This document shows positions 1 through 4,396 of a DNA stretch of 5,887 nucleotides, in pieces. Position numbers and translations under genes: made by a program. Every line of letters begins with the position of its first letter. Within the stretch, counting starts at the first letter, position 1. This stretch comes from JBBQVO01 sp038211505. GTDB taxonomy: Bacteria > Chloroflexota > Dehalococcoidia > DSTF01 > JACRBR01. The notes below the pieces were generated by a model. It worked only from the letters and a program-made list of their open reading frames with translations. It did no database searches and was not told the origin of the DNA. The DNA lies in the NCBI GenBank assembly GCA_038211505.1, contig JBBQVO010000192.1, forward strand, positions 1 to 5,887. The letters run 5' to 3'.

Positions 1-66
1 GGCGGCCGCAATGTCATCCGCTCCCGCCGCGCCAAAGGCCGCATGCGGCTGACCGTCGTCAAGTAG
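1..66 (+). CDS. rpmH: 50S ribosomal protein L34, 3' end only
   Basis: The first 21 codons read GGRNVIRSRRAKGRMRLTVVK and then TAG. This is the C-terminal half of bacterial ribosomal protein L34, a very small basic protein of the large subunit of about 45 residues, with the family's Arg/Lys-rich pattern (GR.VI..RRAKGR..LTV). The 5' half lies outside the window. It sits 33 bp upstream of rnpA, the almost universal bacterial arrangement, and the two are probably co-transcribed. In many bacteria dnaA and oriC lie just upstream of rpmH, but that cannot be tested here. Identification rests on the tail motif plus the neighbour. Confidence 0.88.
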   Translation, partial: GGRNVIRSRRAKGRMRLTVVK

Positions 67-99
67 CGCCCGTTTACACCCGGTTGATCAACGCATCAC

Positions 100-504
100 A
101 TGCGAAAAGAGCAACGGCTACGGCGTCGCAAAGACTTTGCCGCCGCCTACCGAAAAGGACACACCCAAAGCAACCACCTGCTCGTCGTTCGCGTACTTCC
201 TAATGACAAAGACGTCACCCGTTTCGGGTTCGTCACCGGCAAAGCCGTCGGCAACGCAGTCATCCGCAACCGCACCAAACGCCGGCTCCGTGCCGCGGCC
301 GACAGCATCAGCACCGAATCTGGACGAGACATCGTGATAGGCGCCCGCAAACCCGCAGCCGAGGCCGACTACGCCGCGCTCCAAAGAGCGCTCCGAACCC
401 TCCTCCGCCGCGCCCAGGTCCCCTTCACCCCCCGCGAACCCAACACGAACACCAATGGCCCCATCGCGGCGCTGCCGAAAGCCCAAACTGGTAGTGCCAC
501 ATGA
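100..504 (+). CDS. rnpA: Ribonuclease P protein component
   Basis: This 134-aa protein is the protein subunit of RNase P. It binds the catalytic RNA and helps it remove 5' leaders from pre-tRNA in the cytoplasm. The N-terminus carries RLRRRKDFAAAYRKG (residues 6-20), the usual start of the family. The diagnostic RNR signature KAVGNAVIRNRTKRRLR spans residues 48-64, with the basic residues R56, R58, K60, R61 and R62 that contact RNA. After about residue 112 the sequence is a low-complexity Asn/Thr/Pro/Ala tail outside the family core of about 110-120 aa. The ATG at 100 has no clear Shine-Dalgarno sequence, so translation may depend on coupling to rpmH. The stop lies in a small 6-bp stem (494-499 / 505-510). 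Confidence 0.96.
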   Translation: MRKEQRLRRRKDFAAAYRKGHTQSNHLLVVRVLPNDKDVTRFGFVTGKAVGNAVIRNRTKRRLRAAADSISTESGRDIVIGARKPAAEADYAALQRALRTLLRRAQVPFTPREPNTNTNGPIAALPKAQTGSAT

Positions 505-529
505 TGGCACCCCGTGATTCGCTCCGTAC

Positions 530-551
530 GGACAGGTCTTCAGACCTGTCC
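530..551. repeat. 22-bp perfect palindrome, copy 1
   Basis: The left arm GGACAGGTCT (530-539) and right arm AGACCTGTCC (542-551) are exact reverse complements around a TC spacer (540-541). In RNA this would fold as a 9-bp stem with a 4-nt loop. No T-run follows, so it is a poor intrinsic terminator. It shares its architecture (GGAC ends, 10-bp arms, TC centre) with the element at 605-626, which suggests a family of short dispersed palindromes rather than a gene-specific operator. Confidence 0.75.
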
Positions 552-604
552 ACGCCCGCCTCCGTCATCCTTAACAACCAACCAACTCCCACCCGAGAAA
601 GTAG

Positions 605-626
605 GGACGCAGCTTCAGCTCCGTCC
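605..626. repeat. 22-bp imperfect palindrome, copy 2
   Basis: The left arm GGACGCAGCT (605-614) and right arm AGCTCCGTCC (617-626) pair at 9 of 10 positions around a TC spacer (615-616). The size, the GGAC/GTCC ends and the TC centre match the 530-551 element, while the inner arm sequences differ. The left flank GTAGGGACGCAGCTT (601-615) recurs with one mismatch at 1046-1060. Confidence 0.65.
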
Positions 627-729
627 GTGCTCGATACCGCCACCGAATCTCGCACCCGCCTCCGAAGCCCAAGAGCCGCGTCACAGAGCACAACCGGCGC
701 CATCACCAACCCCCAAACACCACAACCAC

Positions 730-735
730 GAGGTG
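730..735 (+). promoter_or_regulatory. Ribosome-binding site supporting the TTG start of yidD
   Basis: GAGGTG lies 4 nt before the TTG at 740-742. It is the only Shine-Dalgarno-like match near the start of the YidD homology, and it supports TTG as the initiation codon. There is no ATG or GTG at that point in the frame. Confidence 0.6.
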
Positions 736-739
736 CCAT

Positions 740-985
740 TTGAAGCGCCTCGCTCTCACCTTGATCCGCTTCTACCAGCGCCACATCTCAACAGGCCTTC
801 GACCCGCCTGCCGCTTCCAACCCACCTGCTCCGAATACGCCTACGACACCATCGAGAGCCACGGCGCCGCCCGCGGCATCCCCATCGCCGCCTGGCGCAT
901 CCTCCGCTGCAACCCCCTTAACGACGGCGGCCTCGACCCCGTCCCCGAACCAACAACGCACCCCAAAGGACACCCCCAATCGTGA
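740..985 (+). CDS. yidD: Membrane protein insertion efficiency factor YidD
   Basis: This 81-aa protein belongs to the YidD family (formerly DUF37), small membrane-associated proteins that assist YidC-dependent insertion of inner-membrane proteins. An amphipathic N-terminus (LALTLIRFYQRHIS) leads into the family core CRFQPTCSEYA (residues 24-34). Next come the IESHGAARG segment and RCNPLNDGGLDPVPE (residues 56-70). The three conserved cysteines are C24, C30 and C57. Translation starts at TTG (740) behind GAGGTG. The last 11 residues are a low-complexity tail. The gene lies downstream of rnpA as usual, but the expected partner yidC is 1.7 kb away because a parS cluster and a lipoprotein gene intervene. 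The first parS begins one base after the stop codon. Confidence 0.95.
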   Translation: MKRLALTLIRFYQRHISTGLRPACRFQPTCSEYAYDTIESHGAARGIPIAAWRILRCNPLNDGGLDPVPEPTTHPKGHPQS

Positions 986-986
986 A

Positions 987-1002
987 TGTTTCACGTGAAA
1001 CA
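987..1002. other. parS: parS site 1 (ParB-binding centromere)
   Basis: TGTTTCACGTGAAACA is a perfect 16-bp palindrome. It matches the bacterial parS consensus (TGTTNCACGTGAAACA) bound by the helix-turn-helix domain of ParB, which then spreads and loads Smc for chromosome segregation. The site begins at the second base after the yidD stop codon. ParB is not encoded in this window. Confidence 0.95.
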
Positions 1003-1045
1003 CTGCCTTCGATGACACCGACGCAACAGTCCCCCGGCCGCGGTC

Positions 1046-1060
1046 GTAGCGACGCAGCTT
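1046..1060. repeat. Fragment related to the 601-615 repeat
   Basis: GTAGCGACGCAGCTT matches GTAGGGACGCAGCTT at 601-615 in 14 of 15 bases. A loose complementary segment follows (GAGAGTCGC, ending at about 1072), so it may be a decayed copy of the palindromic element in the rnpA-yidD gap. It lies between parS sites 1 and 2. Confidence 0.45.
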
Positions 1061-1121
1061 TTCGGAGAGTCGCCGTGGAGACAGCTCCATCCGTCGTCGG
1101 GCTAGGACAATTTCGCGCCAA

Positions 1122-1137
1122 TGTTTCACGTGAAACA
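1122..1137. other. parS: parS site 2 (ParB-binding centromere)
   Basis: This is a second exact TGTTTCACGTGAAACA, 135 bp downstream of site 1 start to start. Its flanks resemble site 1, with AA before it and CT after it. Confidence 0.95.
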
Positions 1138-1170
1138 CTCCCCCATCCCGCCACAAAAGTCGCAACCGAT

Positions 1171-1228
1171 CCCCCTCTCCCCTTGAGGGAGAGGGGGTGG
1201 CCGGAGGCCGGGGGTGAGGGCCTCACCC
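1171..1228. repeat. Compound inverted-repeat (REP-like) element
   Basis: CCCCCTCTCCC (1171-1181) and GGGAGAGGGGG (1187-1197) form an exact 11-bp stem with a 5-nt loop. Two smaller palindromes follow: GGCC-GGA-GGCC (1199-1209) and GGGTGAGG/CCTCACCC (1212-1219 / 1221-1228). I recognise this C-rich/G-rich hairpin ending in GGGTGAGGG as a type of intergenic dispersed repeat seen in many GC-rich genomes; its spurious translation PLPLRERGWPEAGGEG is familiar from over-called ORFs. No T-run follows, so a terminator role is doubtful. It sits between parS sites 2 and 3. Confidence 0.7.
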
Positions 1229-1235
1229 ACCACAA

Positions 1236-1251
1236 TGTTTCACGTGAAACA
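1236..1251. other. parS: parS site 3 (ParB-binding centromere)
   Basis: This is the third exact TGTTTCACGTGAAACA, 114 bp after site 2. All three sites lie within 265 bp. The flanks are AA before it, as at the other sites, and GT after it. Confidence 0.95.
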
Positions 1252-1257
1252 GTCGCC

Positions 1258-1320
1258 CTTCGTGCCCCTTCGCGGCCCTTCGTGGAGCCCCGTCGCCGCC
1301 TTCGTGTCCTTCGTGGCTCA
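1258..1320. repeat. CTTCGTG-type degenerate short repeat tract
   Basis: CTTCG occurs at 1258, 1268 and 1278 (10-bp period) and again at 1300 and 1309, usually followed by TG and preceded by CC. The tract resembles the CTTCGTGTCCTTCGTGG-type intergenic repeats of some environmental GC-rich genomes; I recall this only generally. It runs into the 5' end of the lipoprotein gene and contains its best available start codon, GTG 1282. Confidence 0.5.
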
Positions 1321-2646
1321 AAACCGCACGCCGCGATCGTCGCCATAGCCGCGCTCGCGCTCCTTGCCGCCGCCTGCGGCAAGCCGCCCGGCCCCGCTGG
1401 CTGGGCCCCCGCGCAACCCGTCAAGATCGATGCCGCGCAGGTCATCCTCGTCGCCCATCGCGCCAAGCTCTACGCGCTCCCCGAGGGCAGCTCCAACCCC
1501 AACTGGCAGTTCCCGCCGAAGGACAAGAACGCCTACGCCGTCAGCAGCGAAGCCAATGACGACCTCACGGCGCGTATCGATGCGCTGTCCATCGACGCGA
1601 CGCCAAAGTCGGACCTCAAGAGGAAGCTTGCCGACCTCCGCCTCGCCGGCCCGACCAAAGACGACTTCAAGAAGACCGTCGACACCACGGGCGCGCCCGA
1701 CGCCGACAAGAGCGCCCTCAAGTCCCGCATCGACGATATCGTCACGACCGAGAACAGCGCCATCAACAATCTCAAGGCGATGTACGGCGATATCGGCGTC
1801 TCGTCCGACGGCAAGACGGCGTATCTCACGACCTTCCGGGGCGTCGTCTTCGCCCTCGACACCTCGTCCGGCGCCACCCGCTGGATCCGCGACACCCACG
1901 ACGAGATCGTCGGCGGCGTCGCCGTCGACAACGGCACCGTCTACTTCGGCACGAAGGGCAATCGGGTCTATGCGCTCGATGGCAAAACAGCCGAGCAGAC
2001 ATGGTCCTTCGGCACGAAAGGCGAAGTCTGGGCGACGCCGACCGTCGATGGTGACGGCGTCTACGTCACCTCGCTCGATGGCTCCGTCTATGCCCTCGAC
2101 AAGGCGACCGGCAACCAGCGCTGGCGTTTCGCCGGCCCCGCCTCTGGTGTCGCATCGCGCGCCGTCGTCGCCGGCGACGCGGTCTACGCTGGAGCCTTCG
2201 ATAACAAGCTCTACTCGATGAAGAAGTCCGACGGCACGCTCAACTGGTCGATCAAGGCCGGCAACTGGTTCTGGGCCGCGCCCGTCGTCAGCGGCGGCGC
2301 CGTCTACGCTGCGAGTCTCGACGGGAAGGTGTACGCTGTAGACGCCGCGACCGGCGACCAGAAATGGGCGCCATTCGACACCGGATCGGCCGTCCGTGCC
2401 GGCCCGACGATCGCCGGCGGAGGTCTCGTGGTCGCATCCCGCAACGGCCGCGTCAACAAGCTCGATCTCGCGACGGGTCAGCCGTCCGAGGGCAGCCCGC
2501 TCACCGCCGCGTCGACGATCCTGTCTGACCTCGTGACCGCCGTCGATGGTAAGACCGTATACGTAGTGCCAGATAGCGCCGCGCTGCTCGTGCTCGACGC
2601 ATCCGGCGCGCTGCAAGCCCCCGGCAGCTACCCGCTGCCGCAGTAG
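1282..2646 (+). CDS. BamB/PQQ-like beta-propeller lipoprotein
   Basis: From the GTG at 1282 this encodes 454 aa. A basic n-region (RRRLRVLRGSK) and the hydrophobic segment IVAIAALALLAAAC end in a lipobox with the lipidated cysteine at C32, predicting a membrane-anchored extracytoplasmic lipoprotein. The rest is a PQQ-like/BamB-type propeller with about eight units of the pattern VYxxSxDGxVYALDxxTGxxxW, e.g. VYVTSLDGSVYALDKATG. Between units 1 and 2, residues of about 87-170 form a charged, probably helical insertion (LTARIDALS, LKRKLADLRL, LKSRIDDIVTTENSAINNL). No catalytic or PQQ-coordinating residues are evident, so a scaffold or folding role like BamB is an inference. The frame is open back to a GTG at 982, but that extension is translated parS and repeats, and no ATG/GTG/TTG lies between 1282 and the lipobox. 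The start is therefore uncertain. Confidence 0.85.
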   Translation: MEPRRRLRVLRGSKPHAAIVAIAALALLAAACGKPPGPAGWAPAQPVKIDAAQVILVAHRAKLYALPEGSSNPNWQFPPKDKNAYAVSSEANDDLTARIDALSIDATPKSDLKRKLADLRLAGPTKDDFKKTVDTTGAPDADKSALKSRIDDIVTTENSAINNLKAMYGDIGVSSDGKTAYLTTFRGVVFALDTSSGATRWIRDTHDEIVGGVAVDNGTVYFGTKGNRVYALDGKTAEQTWSFGTKGEVWATPTVDGDGVYVTSLDGSVYALDKATGNQRWRFAGPASGVASRAVVAGDAVYAGAFDNKLYSMKKSDGTLNWSIKAGNWFWAAPVVSGGAVYAASLDGKVYAVDAATGDQKWAPFDTGSAVRAGPTIAGGGLVVASRNGRVNKLDLATGQPSEGSPLTAASTILSDLVTAVDGKTVYVVPDSAALLVLDASGALQAPGSYPLPQ

Positions 2647-2649
2647 TCA

Positions 2650-2667
2650 TCCCGCCTGACGGCGGGA
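2650..2667 (+). other. Stem-loop between propeller gene and yidC
   Basis: TCCCGCC (2650-2656) and GGCGGGA (2661-2667) pair perfectly over 7 bp with a TGAC loop. It begins 4 bp after the lipoprotein stop. The sequence after it (CTTTGA) has only three Ts, so it would be a weak terminator at best; attenuation, mRNA-end stabilisation or a dispersed repeat are alternatives. An overlapping pair, TCATCC (2647-2652) with GGATGA (2674-2679), could form an alternative structure that hides the GAGGA sequence. Confidence 0.55.
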
Positions 2668-2689
2668 CTTTGAGGATGATCGTCTAACG

Positions 2690-3685
2690 ATGCTCGACCT
2701 GATCAGCTTCATCTTTCACCTGCTCGTCGTCGATCCAACGACCAACATGCTCGTCGCGACGGCGCGCGTCTTCGGCGGCAATCTCGGCGTGGCGATCATC
2801 GTCTACACGCTGCTGCTGAAGCTGATCACATGGCCGCTGACGGCCAGCCAGTTCCGCGCCAGCCGCGCCATGCAGTCGATCCAGCCGAAGATCCAGGAGA
2901 TCAACAAGAAGTACAAGGGCAAGGATCCGAAGAAGCTCCAGGCCGAGACGATGGCGCTCTACAAGGAAGCCGGCGTCAACCCGCTCGGCTGCATCCTCCC
3001 GATGATCGTGCAGATGCCGATCTGGATCGCCCTCTACTCCGTCATCAGGATCACCGCCGGGACGACGCCAGAGTCGCTGGTGACGCTTTCGCAGCGCCTC
3101 TACCCGATCTCGTTCGTCCACCAGGCAGTGCCGCTCAACACGCACTTCCTCATCTGGAACCTCGGCCAGAACGACGTCACGTACATCCTGCCCGTGCTTG
3201 TCGCCGCCAGCATGTACGTCCAGCAGAAGCTGATGACACCCGCGCCGGCGCCGGGCCCCGTCACCGAGCAGCAGGCGCAGCAGCAACAGACGCAGCAGAT
3301 GATGACGTGGATGATGCCGCTGATGTTCGGCGCCTTCACGCTGAGCGTGCCGTCCGGCCTTGGCGTCTACTGGTTCATCTCCAACGTCGCCGGCTTCGTC
3401 CTCCAGTACTTCTACATGGGACGCAAGGTCGACTGGCGCAACCTGCTCCAGTTCGGCCCGCAGACCGCGCAGACGCCCGCCGCAATCAAAGCGCGGGCGA
3501 CGAAGCAGAAAGCCGATTCCGATTCAGGATCGAACGGGATCGCGTTGACGAAGTCGTCTTCGCCGTCCGATGGCGCTGACCGGACGAGCGCCGATATCCA
3601 GGTCACCAAGAGCGGCGAGGCAGCGATGCCGGGCCCGCAGAGCACACGAAGGACTAAGAATGGCCGGCGTAGAGCGAAGCGGTAA
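2690..3685 (+). CDS. yidC: Membrane protein insertase YidC/Oxa1 family
   Basis: This 331-aa protein inserts and folds membrane proteins, alone or with SecYEG. It is the short monoderm form without the periplasmic P1 domain. Residues 1-14 are hydrophobic and TM1 spans about 32-52 (GNLGVAIIVYTLLLKLITWPL). A charged cytoplasmic helical hairpin follows (53-95, SIQPKIQEINKKYKG), then ALYKEAGVNPLGCILPMIVQMPIWIALY (89-116) with TM2, TM3 near 163-182 and two last segments at about 205-243 (SGLGVYWFISNVAGF). A Gln-rich run (193-203) precedes TM4. The groove Arg of the family (R366 in E. coli) aligns with K44. The C-terminus is a long polar tail ending in a basic run (RRTKNGRRRAKR), likely ribosome-contacting. 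The ATG at 2690 fits family N-termini, although the nearest SD-like TGAGGA (2671-2676) is 13 nt away. Its last 26 bp overlap jag. Confidence 0.95.
   Translation: MLDLISFIFHLLVVDPTTNMLVATARVFGGNLGVAIIVYTLLLKLITWPLTASQFRASRAMQSIQPKIQEINKKYKGKDPKKLQAETMALYKEAGVNPLGCILPMIVQMPIWIALYSVIRITAGTTPESLVTLSQRLYPISFVHQAVPLNTHFLIWNLGQNDVTYILPVLVAASMYVQQKLMTPAPAPGPVTEQQAQQQQTQQMMTWMMPLMFGAFTLSVPSGLGVYWFISNVAGFVLQYFYMGRKVDWRNLLQFGPQTAQTPAAIKARATKQKADSDSGSNGIALTKSSSPSDGADRTSADIQVTKSGEAAMPGPQSTRRTKNGRRRAKR
3649..3653 (+). promoter_or_regulatory. Ribosome-binding site that fixes the jag start
   Basis: AAGGA lies 6 nt before the ATG at 3660, inside the yidC coding sequence. Together with the start of the Jag_N homology this favours 3660 over the longer open frame reaching back to 3570. 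Confidence 0.65.
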
Positions 3686-4391
3686 GACGGTAGACGAGGC
3701 GATCGACAAGGCGCTAAGCGAGATGGGCGCCGAACGTGACGAAGTGAACATCGAGGTGCTGGACGAAGCCAAGAGCGGCGTCCTCGGCGTCGGCGCGCGA
3801 GATGCCCGCGTGCGCGTCCGCCTCCTCTCCGACGCCACCGCGCCGGCCGCAGCCGATGCGCCTGAGGGCGCTGCGGGCGCCGGCGACGACGCGGATGCCG
3901 GGGATGGCGAAGGCGAGGACGAAGCCGAAGTCGCCGCGCAGATGCTCGACAAGCTGCTCGAGCTGATGGGCATCGCCGCCGATGTATCGATCCGCGACGT
4001 CGAGACGCCGGGCGACGGGCTCGGCATGGCCGTCGCGGTGCTCGATGTTGAGGGCGAGGATCTGGGCATCCTCATCGGTCGGCGCGGCGAGACGCTGCAG
4101 TCGCTGCAATACCTGTTGAACCTGATGGTCGGCCGGAAGATCGGGCAGCAGCACGTGTTCACCGTCGATGTCGAAGGCTACCGGCGGCGGCGCGAGGATC
4201 AGCTGACGAAGCTGGCGCAGCGGATGGCCGACCAGGTGCGCCGCAGCCGTCGGCCCGTCATCCTTGAGCCGATGCCGCCAAACGAGCGCCGGATCATCCA
4301 CCTGACGCTTGCCCAGGACGGGCAGGTCAGCACGAACAGCGTCGGCGAAGGCGAGGACCGCAAGGTCGAGATCTCGCTCCGCCGCGAGTAG
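3660..4391 (+). CDS. jag: Jag/KhpB (EloR) RNA-binding protein, Jag_N-KH-R3H
   Basis: This 243-aa cytoplasmic protein belongs to the Jag/KhpB/EloR family of RNA-binding proteins, linked in Firmicutes to cell elongation and sporulation and usually encoded next to yidC. Residues 1-54 are the Jag_N domain (SGKTVDEAIDKALSEMG, then LDEAKSGVLGVGARDARVRV). Residues 58-90 form an acidic Ala/Gly/Asp/Glu linker. The KH domain spans about 91-172 with the GxxG loop as GRRG (140-143). The R3H domain (about 174-243) carries the RxxxH signature at R210-H214 (RRIIH). The ATG at 3660 matches where the family begins and has AAGGA upstream; an in-frame extension to 3570 would only translate the yidC tail. The 26-bp overlap with yidC suggests translational coupling. 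The pfkB-type kinase starts 5 bp after its stop. Confidence 0.94.
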   Translation: MAGVERSGKTVDEAIDKALSEMGAERDEVNIEVLDEAKSGVLGVGARDARVRVRLLSDATAPAAADAPEGAAGAGDDADAGDGEGEDEAEVAAQMLDKLLELMGIAADVSIRDVETPGDGLGMAVAVLDVEGEDLGILIGRRGETLQSLQYLLNLMVGRKIGQQHVFTVDVEGYRRRREDQLTKLAQRMADQVRRSRRPVILEPMPPNERRIIHLTLAQDGQVSTNSVGEGEDRKVEISLRRE

Positions 4392-4396
4392 CCGTC

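Larger units (their letters stand above)
505..739. other. Non-coding gap rnpA-yidD with palindromic repeats
   Basis: This 235-bp gap shows no supported gene. The open frames crossing it are Pro/Ser/Arg-rich low-complexity translations with no family motif. It holds two 22-bp palindromes (530-551 and 605-626) and then a strongly C- and A-rich stretch up to the yidD ribosome-binding site: 661-720 has 27 C and 11 G by hand count. I see no convincing promoter hexamers or terminator with a T-run. The gap is unusually long for rnpA-yidD, genes that are often adjacent or overlapping. Confidence 0.6.
986..1281. other. parS cluster region between yidD and the propeller gene
   Basis: This stretch of about 296 bp is best read as non-coding. 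It carries three identical parS palindromes (987-1002, 1122-1137, 1236-1251), a degenerate repeat fragment at 1046-1060, a long inverted-repeat element (1171-1228) and the start of a CTTCGTG-rich tract (from 1258). The frame of the downstream lipoprotein stays open through it back to a GTG at 982. The resulting peptide is only the translation of these repeats: NVSRET three times from parS and PLPLRERGWPEAGGEG from the inverted repeat. Confidence 0.75.

Noticed and set aside
83..92. Palindrome GTTGATCAAC in the rpmH-rnpA gap
   Set aside because: Ten bases is short enough to arise by chance, and no partner copy or known operator match was seen.
118..510. Antisense open frame over rnpA
   Set aside because: It mirrors rnpA, which has a clear RNR signature; the minus-strand product is Gly/Val/Ala-rich without motifs. 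The same applies to the long minus-strand frames at 1318-2616, 2684-3286, 3524-4162, 3714-4301 and 4809-5636.
494..510. Hairpin GTGCCA/TGGCAC at the rnpA stop as a terminator
   Set aside because: Only 6 bp with a 5-nt loop and no T-run after it.
514..921. Pro/His/Arg-rich + strand frame over the rnpA-yidD gap and yidD
   Set aside because: It overlaps yidD in another frame and is low-complexity, as expected from C-rich DNA.
987..1251. CRISPR-like array formed by three identical 16-bp repeats
   Set aside because: The repeats are perfect parS palindromes, spacers are 119 and 98 bp and carry other repeats, and no cas genes are present.
3570..3659. In-frame N-terminal extension of jag
   Set aside because: The Jag_N homology begins at the ATG at 3660, which has a good ribosome-binding site; the extension only re-reads the yidC tail.
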